This document shows, piece by piece, positions 7,383 through 14,831 of a DNA stretch of 25,015 nt. The stretch's first letter is position 1; each line of letters starts with the position of its first letter. This DNA comes from Bacteroidales bacterium (GTDB taxonomy: Bacteria > Bacteroidota > Bacteroidia > Bacteroidales > Muribaculaceae), in NCBI GenBank assembly GCA_019416425.1, contig DXXK01000035.1:1-25015 (forward strand), in the 5' to 3' direction. A program made the position numbers and the translations under genes. Under the pieces are notes generated by a model. The model ran no database searches. It had not been told where the DNA came from and was given only the letters and a program-made list of their open reading frames with translations.

Positions 7383-7855
7383 CTCTTTAATATCTCACGC
7401 AAACGGATGCGGCCACGCGAAATGTGCTGTCGCACCGTCCCCTCAGGTACATTAACTATTTCGGAAATCTCCTTGGTGGAATATTCCTCCATATAGTACA
7501 GCAATATCGAGGTCCGTTCGCGTTCCGGAATCTTATCCAAAGCCGCATACAGTTCCTGATATCGGAACCCATCGTCCGGAGAATCGATGCCCGTCACCTC
7601 TCCTGCCTGTTCGTAATCCACGGCTGTCACCCGTGAACGACGATAATTGATAAAGGTATTGAAGCCGATACGGTAGATCCACGAACGAAACTTATCGGGA
7701 TCCTTCAAACCGTCACACGCCAGGTATGCGCGCATCAGCGACTCCTGGGCAATGTCGTCGGCCAATGCAGAGTCGCCGCAGCTAAGAGCCACCAGAAAAC
7801 GCTGGAACGCCCTCTGGTTGCTCTCAACCTTCCGTATAAACTCCTCGCGGGTCAT
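7379..7855 (-). CDS. ECF-family RNA polymerase sigma factor
   Basis: This 158-residue protein has the two-domain layout of extracytoplasmic-function sigma factors. Region 2 spans about 9-78 (ADDIAQESLMRAYLA, then KFRSWIYRIGFNTFINYRR), matching the -10-recognition helix and core-binding surface. Region 4 spans about 105-155 (IPERERTSILLYYMEEYSTK, then VPEGTVRQHISRGRIRLREIL), with the -35-recognition helix-turn-helix. It directs RNA polymerase to a small regulon. It lies between two small membrane-protein genes: 17 bases after the upstream one, and overlapping the downstream one by 4 bases. No matching promoter could be recognised upstream. Confidence 0.93.
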   Translation of the reverse strand: MTREEFIRKVESNQRAFQRFLVALSCGDSALADDIAQESLMRAYLACDGLKDPDKFRSWIYRIGFNTFINYRRSRVTAVDYEQAGEVTGIDSPDDGFRYQELYAALDKIPERERTSILLYYMEEYSTKEISEIVNVPEGTVRQHISRGRIRLREILKR

Positions 7856-7872
7856 TAATCCTCAACAGAATC

Positions 7873-8361
7873 TCACTTCTTATCCTCAGTGGAACGATGC
7901 TCATTCCTGCGCCATTCCTCAATAATCTGTGTGCGTGTAGCAAAGTAGACTATCAACAGTCCCCCGCCGACGGCCGCGATGACGGAACCCAATACAACAA
8001 AAAAGTCTGCGTCATGGAAAACAATCAGGGACACCACTACCATGACCAGACCAGCCATCAGGCATACAGTTCCCCATATTAAACGGCAGTTCAGCATCTC
8101 AAGAGGGTCTTTATATTTACGTTGACGACGACCTCCGCGGGAGGACATCAGTTCCGCCATCTTCTCCAGATCAACGTTGGCTCCGTACTCAGCAGCCTTG
8201 GTCAGTATCTCGGCACGCTTCTTATCTCCATACATCCCTCGTATAAACATTGTGATTACTATGAGTAACGGCAGGATACATAAAAGAACTACTGCAATCA
8301 ACGAGGGGGTATCCAACACCATCCTTTCCCATGCAGATTCCGGATAATAATAACAGATCAT
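7873..8361 (-). CDS. Hypothetical membrane protein, DUF6249-like
   Basis: This 162-residue protein has three hydrophobic segments (about 18-42, 95-112 and 118-141). Between the first and second lies a basic cytoplasmic stretch (MSSRGGRRQRKYKDPLEM), and the tail is charged. It resembles the small DUF6249-type proteins often found beside ECF sigma factors in Bacteroidales, but I cannot confirm the family. The ATG at 8361 is used; an internal ATG at 8322 (residue 14) is the alternative and would remove the tyrosine-rich first 13 residues. It leads the three-gene sigma factor operon. A role in sensing or transmitting envelope stress is plausible but unproven. Confidence 0.7.
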   Translation of the reverse strand: MICYYYPESAWERMVLDTPSLIAVVLLCILPLLIVITMFIRGMYGDKKRAEILTKAAEYGANVDLEKMAELMSSRGGRRQRKYKDPLEMLNCRLIWGTVCLMAGLVMVVVSLIVFHDADFFVVLGSVIAAVGGGLLIVYFATRTQIIEEWRRNEHRSTEDKK

Positions 8362-8506
8362 ATCAAGTTGTTTTATTGATTACAATATAGTGACACAGGC
8401 AGCGATGGAATCGTTACAAAGGTGATGAGATTTTTCTTCGGCTGCCGCCTCAGCACAGCGAGAAAGGACCGGGATTATCTATGCGGGGCTTGGAGGGCAG
8501 GCGCTG

Positions 8507-9562
8507 CTACAGGCCGATGACGGATTTGAGGCCTTTCAGGAAGCGCTTGGTCTTGCTGACGGGGGCGTCGTTGATCTTGCGGCCCGCCAAGCTGCGGTCC
8601 ACCTCCTCATTCAGGCGTAGATGCTTGTAGTCGATACTGTCCACACGGGCTACAAGCGAGACTATCTTCGGATCCAACGGCGGTACGCCGTCTGGCCGCA
8701 GGATACCGATCTCCTCGCCCCGCGGAGCCAGCTTGTCCCACTTGCGCGCCTCGGCAAGCGATATATACTCCCGGTCGGCGATATAGATCTCGCCGTAGGT
8801 ATTGACACGGCAGTCCTCGTTGCTGTAGCTACGCAGGTCATGACGTAATCTGCGGCCACGTCCACGCGACTCGATGTCGAACGACATCCACGACAAGTCG
8901 CGCGCCCACAGGTCATCGCCCAGGACATTGTCGTAATTGTAACGGACAGTGATGTTGGAGAAGTCCACCTCGTCAGTAATAAACTTAGCCAAGGCCGGAG
9001 TCCACTTATAGTTCAAGGTGTCCTGCAGAACGTTCACGTCGATACGCACGGCCTCCTCGTCACGATGCCATATGGAGGTCGGACCGAAGCGGCCACGGAC
9101 TGTATCGCTGGCAACAGATGTGCGCAACCTCTCGGGGAGCTTGGCATAGTCCGGGATACCCACCCAATCCGACCATGAGAAATGCTGGGCATAACGGTCG
9201 CTGACGCTGTCCAGACCGTAATAATCGGTGAAATGATAATAGGATTCCGAGGCCAGGACACGCGGCTGCGTCCAGCCGTCGAACTTCTTGATCCTCCGCG
9301 TAGGCACCATGAAGTCCACGGTCTTCTCGCGGAACAGCAGCACAGTGTCGGTGAATGTGGTCAATGTGGAATACTCCCGTACATAACCCAGCAGATGCAG
9401 CACGTCGTACTTAGCGTTCTCCACCTTCAGTTCCGGCAGCATATAGGCAGGCCGTTCCTTCTCGACGGTCCGCATGTTTTCCGACGGTTCCGGAGCACCG
9501 AAAACGGAGGCCCGGGACAGCACCGCAATCAACAATATAAGCAATATGACTCTGCTATGCAC
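8507..9562 (-). CDS. Exported protein of unknown function
   Basis: The open frame runs from a TTG at 9574, with a GTG at 9562 also available; there is no ATG near the start. I prefer the GTG, which gives 351 residues starting MHSRVILLILLIAVLSRAS, a good Sec signal peptide with a probable cleavage after VFG. The TTG would place the start almost on the expected transcription start. The mature protein is charged and aromatic-rich with no membrane segment. Notable stretches are DFMVPTRRIKKFDGW, YYHFTDYYGLDSV and NTYGEIYIADREYISLAEA. I do not recognise a family with confidence. It is a single-gene unit between the sigma factor operon and the uronate operon, probably periplasmic or outer-membrane associated. 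Confidence 0.7.
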   Translation of the reverse strand: MHSRVILLILLIAVLSRASVFGAPEPSENMRTVEKERPAYMLPELKVENAKYDVLHLLGYVREYSTLTTFTDTVLLFREKTVDFMVPTRRIKKFDGWTQPRVLASESYYHFTDYYGLDSVSDRYAQHFSWSDWVGIPDYAKLPERLRTSVASDTVRGRFGPTSIWHRDEEAVRIDVNVLQDTLNYKWTPALAKFITDEVDFSNITVRYNYDNVLGDDLWARDLSWMSFDIESRGRGRRLRHDLRSYSNEDCRVNTYGEIYIADREYISLAEARKWDKLAPRGEEIGILRPDGVPPLDPKIVSLVARVDSIDYKHLRLNEEVDRSLAGRKINDAPVSKTKRFLKGLKSVIGL

Positions 9563-9583
9563 TGGGGTTATCAATTATTTCCG

Positions 9584-9617
9584 CAAAGTTAGTATTTTCT
9601 ACTAAAATATAATTCAA
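9584..9617 (-). promoter_or_regulatory. Probable promoter of the 8507-9562 gene
   Basis: On the minus strand, TAACTTTG (9591-9584) is a perfect TAnnTTTG -7 element. A TTG at 9617-9615 could serve as the -33 element with a spacer of 23, longer than the usual 19-21. The -7 element lies only 22 bases from the GTG start, so the leader would be very short. Confidence 0.5.
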
Positions 9618-9636
9618 TTTAAGATATTTTAATATG

Positions 9637-9670
9637 GTCCGACCTGTCAGACGGGTCGGACAGGTCGGAC
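9637..9670. repeat. Perfect 12-bp inverted repeat downstream of kduI
   Basis: GTCCGACCTGTC (9637-9648) and GACAGGTCGGAC (9659-9670) are exact reverse complements around a 10-base loop that itself contains a GGGTCG echo of the arms. It lies just past the kduI terminator and upstream of the next gene's promoter. It could be a second, back-up terminator, a dispersed intergenic repeat or a regulator site. Confidence 0.75.
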
Positions 9671-9708
9671 TAAAAAGACGGCGGCATGCTGATGCACGCC
9701 GCCGTCTT
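9671..9708 (-). terminator. Intrinsic terminator of the kdu operon
   Basis: Read on the minus strand, AAGACGGCGGC (9708-9698) pairs perfectly with GCCGCCGTCTT (9685-9675) across a 12-base loop. The GC-rich stem is followed by a short T run (TTTTTA, 9676-9671). It begins 20 bases after the kduI stop and fits a rho-independent terminator for the uronate operon. Confidence 0.85.
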
Positions 9709-9727
9709 GTATCGGTCATTAGGGATA

Positions 9728-10648
9728 TTATCTCATTTCCAGATAGGGAATCTTGTCCATGTCGGTGTAGTCCAGGTTCTCACCGCCCATACCCCAGATG
9801 AACATGTAGTTGCTGGTGCCGGCGGCAGCGTGGATGCTCCATTCGGGGCTCATCACGGCCTGCTCGTTGTGCAGCCACAGCACGCGGTTCTCCTGCGGCT
9901 CGCCCATCAGGTGGCAGATGGCGTTGCCCTCGGGAACGTTGAAGTAATAGTATGCCTCCACGCGACGGCCGTGGGTGTGGGCAGGCATGGTGTTCCATAC
10001 CGAACCGGGCTTCAGCTCGGTCAGACCCATCTGCAGCTGACAGGGACCCTCCTTCAGCACGTTGCGGACAATCAGCTGGTTGATGACACGGTCATTGCTC
10101 TCCTCCATCTTACCGGCGGCAAAGGAGTTGGCCTTGATGGAACCCTTGCGCCCGTCGATGGTGATGAGCTGAACGGGATACTCCTTGTGAGCATTGGTGG
10201 AGTTCAGATAGAACTTGGCGGGCTTGGTGTAGTCCTTGCTCTTGAACACCACGTCCTTGCAACCGCGGCCCACATAGAGGGCGTCCTTGAAATGCAGCTC
10301 GTAGCTCTTGCCGTCAACCTCCACGATACCGTCACCGCCGGTGTTGATGATACCCAGCTCGCGGTGCTCCAGGAAATACTCCGACTTGATCGGGTCGATG
10401 GTCTCCAGCTTCAGCGGCTTGGTGGCAGGAACGGCACCGCCGAAAATCAGACGGTCGTACATGGAGTATGTCAGCAGGATCTCGTCGGCCTTCATCACGT
10501 CGGTCATGGCGAAGCGCTCGCGCAGTGTCGTGGTGTCGTAGTTCTTGAAGTCCGCGGGATGAACGGCGGTCTGGATCTTGTAGCTTGTCTGGGCCTGCGC
10601 GGCCATTCCGGCCAGCAGCACGGCTCCGATTGCCAATATTTTCTTCAT
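9728..10648 (-). CDS. kduI: 5-keto-4-deoxyuronate isomerase with Sec signal peptide
   Basis: This protein converts 5-keto-4-deoxyuronate to 2,5-diketo-3-deoxygluconate. The cupin metal site is complete: His224, His226 and Glu231 in MPAHTHGRRVEAYYYF, and His273 in SPEWSIHAAAG. These sit exactly 28 residues later than His196, His198, Glu203 and His245 of Escherichia coli KduI, and the protein is 306 rather than 278 residues. Almost all of the extra length is an N-terminal signal peptide, MKKILAIGAVLLAGMAAQAQ, with an AQA-like cleavage site. KduI is classically cytoplasmic, so export to the periplasm is predicted and unusual. The start is an ATG 12 bases after eda; the gene is the last of the operon, followed by a strong terminator. 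Confidence 0.93.
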   Translation of the reverse strand: MKKILAIGAVLLAGMAAQAQTSYKIQTAVHPADFKNYDTTTLRERFAMTDVMKADEILLTYSMYDRLIFGGAVPATKPLKLETIDPIKSEYFLEHRELGIINTGGDGIVEVDGKSYELHFKDALYVGRGCKDVVFKSKDYTKPAKFYLNSTNAHKEYPVQLITIDGRKGSIKANSFAAGKMEESNDRVINQLIVRNVLKEGPCQLQMGLTELKPGSVWNTMPAHTHGRRVEAYYYFNVPEGNAICHLMGEPQENRVLWLHNEQAVMSPEWSIHAAAGTSNYMFIWGMGGENLDYTDMDKIPYLEMR

Positions 10649-10660
10649 ATCTGTTTCTGT

Positions 10661-11329
10661 TTACTTTTTGATGTTAGCGATGATGCCGAAGCACTCGGCG
10701 CACTTGTTCCTGACGTACTCCCAGTCGCCGGCTGCAACCTTGTCCTTGGGGAAGAGCTTGGAGCCCATGCCAACGGCGAAGGCACCGGCCTTGAACCAGG
10801 CGGAGAGGTTCTCCTCGGTCGGCTCGACGCCGCCTGTCACCATGATCTTGGACCAGGGCATCGGAGCCATCAGGCCTTTGACCATCTTGGGACCCAGGAC
10901 ATCGCCGGGGAACAGCTTGCAGACCTCGCAGCCTACCTCCTGGGCGTTGCCTACCTCGGAAACGGAACCGCAGCCGGGAACATAAGGAACGCCGCGACGG
11001 TTGCAGACGCGGGCCACCTCGGGATTGAACAGCGGACCGACCACGAAGCAGGCGCCCAACTGCATATAGAGCGACGCGGTGCCCGGCTCAACAACTGAAC
11101 CGACACCTACAGCCATCTCGGGACACTCCTTGGCGGCGAACTTCACCACCTGGGCGAACACCTCGTGTGCGAAATCTCCACGGTTGGTGAACTCGAACAG
11201 ACGGACACCGCCGTCGTAGCAAGCCTTGACAACCTGCTTGGCCACCTCGACATCGCCGTTGTAGAACACCGGCACCATCGGAGCCGCGGCCATCTTGCCC
11301 AATACCTGTATCTTATCGAATTTTCCCAT
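10661..11329 (-). CDS. eda: KDPG aldolase
   Basis: This 222-residue cytoplasmic class I aldolase splits 2-keto-3-deoxy-6-phosphogluconate into pyruvate and glyceraldehyde 3-phosphate. The Schiff-base lysine is Lys138 in EVCKLFPGDVLG. Glu46 and Arg50 in RLFEFTNRGD match the catalytic Glu45 and Arg49 of the Escherichia coli enzyme, and the phosphate-binding loop MVTGGVEPTEEN is present. Length is normal for the family. It lies 19 bases after kdgK and 12 bases before kduI, so kinase and aldolase are made together. There is no signal peptide, in contrast to its neighbour KduI, which supports a split between periplasmic and cytoplasmic steps. Confidence 0.94.
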   Translation of the reverse strand: MGKFDKIQVLGKMAAAPMVPVFYNGDVEVAKQVVKACYDGGVRLFEFTNRGDFAHEVFAQVVKFAAKECPEMAVGVGSVVEPGTASLYMQLGACFVVGPLFNPEVARVCNRRGVPYVPGCGSVSEVGNAQEVGCEVCKLFPGDVLGPKMVKGLMAPMPWSKIMVTGGVEPTEENLSAWFKAGAFAVGMGSKLFPKDKVAAGDWEYVRNKCAECFGIIANIKK

Positions 11330-11348
11330 TTTCTAATTATTTAGTGGT

Positions 11349-12368
11349 TTAACGCTGAACGCGGCCGTTTGCGCTGCCGCCGGCCAGAGCCTTTACCTCA
11401 TCGGCGCTTACCAGGTTGAAGTCGCCAGGGATGGTCTGCTTCAGGGCCGATGCAGCCACAGCGAACTCCAGTGCATCCTGCACGCTGTCCATGGTGAGCA
11501 GACCGTGGATCAGACCGCCGGAGAAGGAGTCACCCCCGCCAACGCGGTCGATGATGGGATTGATGTCGTAACGCTTGGACTCGTAGAACTCCTTGCCGTC
11601 GTAGGCCAGAGCCTTCCAGCCGTTGTGCGTGGCGCTGAAGCTCTCGCGCAGCGTTGAGGCCACGATCTCGAATCCGAACTTCTCGGCCATGGCCTTGAAG
11701 ATGCCCTTGTAACCCTCGGCCGAGGTGTTGCCGCTCTCGACGTCCGCGTCGGGCTTGAAGCCCAGACACAGCTCGGCGTCCTCCTCGTTGCCGATGCATA
11801 CGTCCACGTACTGCATCAAGGGAACCATCACGCTCTGGGCCTTGGCCGACGTCCACAGTTTCTTGCGGAAATTAAGGTCGACTGACACCTTGACGCCATG
11901 ACGCTTGGCGGCCTCACAGGCCAGACGGGTCAGCTCGGCGGCCTTGTCGCTGATGGCGGGAGTGATGCCGCTCCAGTGGAACCAGTCGGCGCCCTCCATG
12001 ATTGCATCGAAATCGAAGTCCTGAGGCTCGGCCTCGGCGATGGCGCTGTGAGCGCGGTCATAGATCACCTTGGAGGGACGCATGGAGGCACCGGTCTCGC
12101 AATAGTAGATTCCCACTCGGTCGCCGCCACGGGTGATGTAGTCCGTATGCACGCCGTAGCGACGGAGCGCGTTGACAGCGGCCTGCCCGATCTCATGCTT
12201 CGGCAGTTTCGATACAAAATAAGCGTCATGACCATAGTTGGCGCAGCTTACGGCCACGTTGGCCTCGCCGCCGCCCCAGATCACGTCGAAGCGGTCAACC
12301 TCCACAAAACGGCTGCATCCTCCCGGGGACAGGCGCAGCATTATCTCTCCTAATGTTACTATCTTCAT
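11349..12368 (-). CDS. kdgK: 2-keto-3-deoxygluconate kinase (PfkB family)
   Basis: This 339-residue cytoplasmic kinase phosphorylates 2-keto-3-deoxygluconate to KDPG with ATP. PfkB signatures are clear: the N-terminal WGGGEANVAVSCANYG (31-46), KVSVDLNFRKKLW (about 160-172), and the ATP/anion-hole motif DRVGGGDSFSGGLI (274-287), whose Asp280 is the catalytic base. The protein starts MKIVTLGEIMLRLSP as sugar-acid kinases do. Its place between the EIIC transporter and eda, in an operon with kduD and kduI, makes KDG rather than fructose or ribose the likely substrate. Confidence 0.92.
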   Translation of the reverse strand: MKIVTLGEIMLRLSPGGCSRFVEVDRFDVIWGGGEANVAVSCANYGHDAYFVSKLPKHEIGQAAVNALRRYGVHTDYITRGGDRVGIYYCETGASMRPSKVIYDRAHSAIAEAEPQDFDFDAIMEGADWFHWSGITPAISDKAAELTRLACEAAKRHGVKVSVDLNFRKKLWTSAKAQSVMVPLMQYVDVCIGNEEDAELCLGFKPDADVESGNTSAEGYKGIFKAMAEKFGFEIVASTLRESFSATHNGWKALAYDGKEFYESKRYDINPIIDRVGGGDSFSGGLIHGLLTMDSVQDALEFAVAASALKQTIPGDFNLVSADEVKALAGGSANGRVQR

Positions 12369-12434
12369 TTAGGTATTTCTTAAATACAGGCAATAAATCA
12401 CGTCGTGCGACACGATCCACCGCCTAATTATTGA

Positions 12435-13856
12435 TTATTCTACTGATTTCAGAATATCGGAGTTGGTCTCCTGCATCTTCTTGGTGTTCTTGGTGATCAG
12501 TATACGGTTCCAGACCATCAGGCCCATGGAGCAGAGCACCAGGATACCGGCGCCGATCCATTTCCATGCATGGCACAGCTGGAAGATGATCCAGGCCAGG
12601 GGACTGGAGGCGAAGTCAAGGCTACCGGCCTCAAAACCTGCAGGGATAGCCACGGCGCTGTCCTGAGTTGCGGCATATACATCCTGGGCGGCCAGAGTGA
12701 AGTAGGGAGCCAGCGACGTAACCGAATAGAGACCTATGATTATGATGACCAGACCGATGATGAACGTCTTCAGCACGTTACCCTTGGTGTAGGGCAGAAC
12801 GAGGGGAAAGAGGTAGAACATACCGGCCAGCGAGGCCAGGGGCAGGAAGCGGTTGCCGGGCATAACTACGGCCAGCAGCAGCGTGACGGGGATCAGCAGC
12901 AGCGACACCACCAGCGTGGTGGGATGGCCGATGACCAGAGCCGGCGACATACCGATGTTCAGACCGTCGGCGTTCTTGAACTTGCGGGCAATCAGCTTGC
13001 GCGTAGCGTCGGAGATGGGACGCAGACCCTCGATGAACAGTACGGTCACACGGGGAATCAGCTCCATCACGGCACCCATCTTGATGCCAAGGCCCAGGAT
13101 GGTCGGGATACCGTCCACGATACCCTGCCAGCTGTCGTACGACAGGCATCCGATACCGATACCCACGATGACGCCAAGGAACAGAGGCTCGCCCATGACA
13201 CCGAACTTCTTCTTCATTCCCTCGGCGTCGATCTCCAGCTTGCTGAAGCCGGGAATCTTGTCCAGACCCTTGTTGATGGCCCAGGCGAAGGGTACGAAGC
13301 CGGCGCAGAACGGCTGGGGAATGGAGATTCCGTCCATATCCTTGTAGTAGCGCTGGAATTTCAGGGCGGTCATGTCGGCTATGACCAGAGTGACGATGTA
13401 GCAGATGATGGCGCCGAAGAAACCCCAGGCCAGCGAGTCGCTGGCGAAGTAGATGATGGCGCCGATGAAGGCGAAGTGCCAGTAGTTCCAAAGGTCGATG
13501 TTTACCGTGCGGGTGGTGCGCGTCAGCAGCATCAGCAGGTTCACGCCCAGGCAGACGGGGATGATGAACGCACCGACAGCCGTGTTGTAGGCCACGGCAG
13601 CCGCTGCGGGCCAGCCCATATCGAAGACCTTGAGCTGCAGTCCGTAGATCTCGACGACGCTGTTCAGCGCGGGGCCCAGCGCCGAAGTCAGCAGGGCGGT
13701 CACGATGGACAGACCCACGAAACCGACACCGACCTTCAGGCCGGCCTTGAGCGCGTCGCCGAACTTAATGCCGATGCAGACACCCAGGATGGTGAAGATC
13801 ACCGGCATCATCACTGCCGCTCCAAGTCCGATGATGTAAGAAAAAACTTGTTCCAC
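12435..13856 (-). CDS. GatC-like PTS EIIC transporter without IIA/IIB
   Basis: This 473-residue membrane protein resembles the galactitol-type PTS EIIC family (GatC, about 450 residues). It has many hydrophobic helices, an early VGVGFVGLSIVTALL segment, GMSPALVIGHPTTLVVSLLL and VMPGNRFLPLASLAGMFYL. The start is GTG: the in-frame codon two upstream is a stop and no earlier ATG exists. No IIA, IIB, EI or HPr gene is in the window, and Bacteroidales generally lack a working sugar PTS. It is therefore probably a secondary transporter for a uronate breakdown product such as 2,5-diketo-3-deoxygluconate or KDG. The substrate is inferred only from its place between kduD and kdgK. Confidence 0.87.
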   Translation of the reverse strand: MEQVFSYIIGLGAAVMMPVIFTILGVCIGIKFGDALKAGLKVGVGFVGLSIVTALLTSALGPALNSVVEIYGLQLKVFDMGWPAAAAVAYNTAVGAFIIPVCLGVNLLMLLTRTTRTVNIDLWNYWHFAFIGAIIYFASDSLAWGFFGAIICYIVTLVIADMTALKFQRYYKDMDGISIPQPFCAGFVPFAWAINKGLDKIPGFSKLEIDAEGMKKKFGVMGEPLFLGVIVGIGIGCLSYDSWQGIVDGIPTILGLGIKMGAVMELIPRVTVLFIEGLRPISDATRKLIARKFKNADGLNIGMSPALVIGHPTTLVVSLLLIPVTLLLAVVMPGNRFLPLASLAGMFYLFPLVLPYTKGNVLKTFIIGLVIIIIGLYSVTSLAPYFTLAAQDVYAATQDSAVAIPAGFEAGSLDFASSPLAWIIFQLCHAWKWIGAGILVLCSMGLMVWNRILITKNTKKMQETNSDILKSVE

Positions 13857-13888
13857 TAATTAATGTTGCGTAGTTGTTTTACATTGAA

Positions 13889-13930
13889 TCGGAGCGCCCC
13901 GGGTACATACGGGTACTCCGGGCACTCCGA
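13889..13930. repeat. Imperfect 18-bp hairpin between kduD and the EIIC gene
   Basis: Positions 13889-13906 and 13913-13930 pair over 18 positions with three mismatches around a 6-base loop (outer arms TCGGAG and CTCCGA). It sits in the 98-base gap between kduD and the transporter gene. There is no T run after it on the minus strand, so it is not a clear terminator. It may stabilise or process the mRNA, or lower expression of the distal genes. Confidence 0.65.
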
Positions 13931-13954
13931 CTGAATCTTAATATGACAATGTCA

Positions 13955-14752
13955 TCAGGAGGGCTGCTTGCCGATGTATGCCAGGATACCGCCGTCAACG
14001 TACAGGATGTGGCCGTTGACGAAGTTGGAGGCGTCGGAAGCCAGGAACACTGCGGGGCCCATCAGATCCTCGGGCGTACCCCAGCGGCCAGCGGGAGTCT
14101 TGGCGATGATGAACGAGTCGAAGGGATGACGGCTTCCGTCGGGCTGACGCTCGCGCAGCGGTGCGGTCTGCGGTGTGGCGATGTACCCCGGGCCGATGCC
14201 GTTGCACTGGATGTTTGCGTCGCCGTACTCCGAGCAGATGTTGCGGGTCAGCATCTTCAGGCCACCCTTGGCGGCTGCGTAGGCGCTTACGGTCTCTCGG
14301 CCAAGCTCGCTCATCATCGAGCAGATGTTGATAATCTTGCCGTGACCCTTCTTGACCATGCCGGGGATAACGGCCTTGGCTACTATGAACGGAGCCACCA
14401 GGTCGATGTCGACTACAAGACGGAAATCCTTGGCGCTCATCTCGGTCATCGGAATGCGCTTGATGATGCCTGCGTTGTTCACCAGGATGTCGATCACGCC
14501 GACAGTCTTCTCGATGTCGGCGACCATAGCCTTGACACCCTCCTCGTCGGTCACGTCGCACAGATAGCCCTTGGCGTCGATGCCGGCCTCTTTATAGGCT
14601 TCGTAGCCCTGGTCCAGAGTTGACTGGTTGTTGGTATTGAACACGATCTTGGCTCCTGCTCCTGCCAGAGCCTTGGCGATTGCCAGGCCGATGCCATAGC
14701 ATGCACCGGTCACGAGGGCCACCTTGCCCTCAAGCGAAAACATATTGTTCAT
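13955..14752 (-). CDS. kduD: 2-dehydro-3-deoxy-D-gluconate 5-dehydrogenase (SDR family)
   Basis: This 265-residue classical short-chain dehydrogenase reduces 2,5-diketo-3-deoxygluconate to 2-keto-3-deoxygluconate with NAD(P)H. The cofactor motif TGACYGIG (15-22), NNAG (92-95) and the catalytic Ser145, Tyr158, Lys162 (SAYAAAKGG) are intact. It lacks a signal peptide and is cytoplasmic. Sequence alone does not separate KduD from gluconate 5-dehydrogenases of the same family; the operon with kduI, kdgK and eda argues for KduD. It is slightly longer than the 253-residue Escherichia coli enzyme because of the loop around 195-220. It is the first gene of the operon, behind its own promoter. Confidence 0.88.
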   Translation of the reverse strand: MNNMFSLEGKVALVTGACYGIGLAIAKALAGAGAKIVFNTNNQSTLDQGYEAYKEAGIDAKGYLCDVTDEEGVKAMVADIEKTVGVIDILVNNAGIIKRIPMTEMSAKDFRLVVDIDLVAPFIVAKAVIPGMVKKGHGKIINICSMMSELGRETVSAYAAAKGGLKMLTRNICSEYGDANIQCNGIGPGYIATPQTAPLRERQPDGSRHPFDSFIIAKTPAGRWGTPEDLMGPAVFLASDASNFVNGHILYVDGGILAYIGKQPS

Positions 14753-14801
14753 GATATTCTCGGGTTTGATCCCTTTGTTAAATGTTGTCAGGTTATATCT
14801 G

Positions 14802-14831
14802 CAAAGTTAATAAAAAGTCGGAACATCACAA
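14802..14831 (-). promoter_or_regulatory. Bacteroidetes-type promoter of the kdu operon
   Basis: On the minus strand, TAACTTTG (14809-14802) is a perfect -7 element. A TTG at 14831-14829 serves as -33 element with a spacer of 19 bases. Transcription would start about 45 bases upstream of the kduD ATG. The -33 element lies inside the terminator hairpin of the upstream gene. Confidence 0.75.

Noticed and set aside
8362..8506. 144-base gap scanned for a promoter, terminator or tRNA
   Set aside because: Only a poor CACCTTTG-like -7 match on the minus strand and no convincing hairpin or cloverleaf.
9686..11098. Plus-strand open frame of 470 codons opposite kduI and eda
   Set aside because: It lies antisense to two genes with complete active sites, crosses their boundary, and has a Val/Leu/Gly/His-rich composition typical of the mirror frame of GC-rich coding DNA.
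12570..13859. Plus-strand open frame of 429 codons opposite the EIIC gene
   Set aside because: The hydrophilic Gln/Asp/Gly-rich product is what the complement of a hydrophobic membrane protein gene gives.
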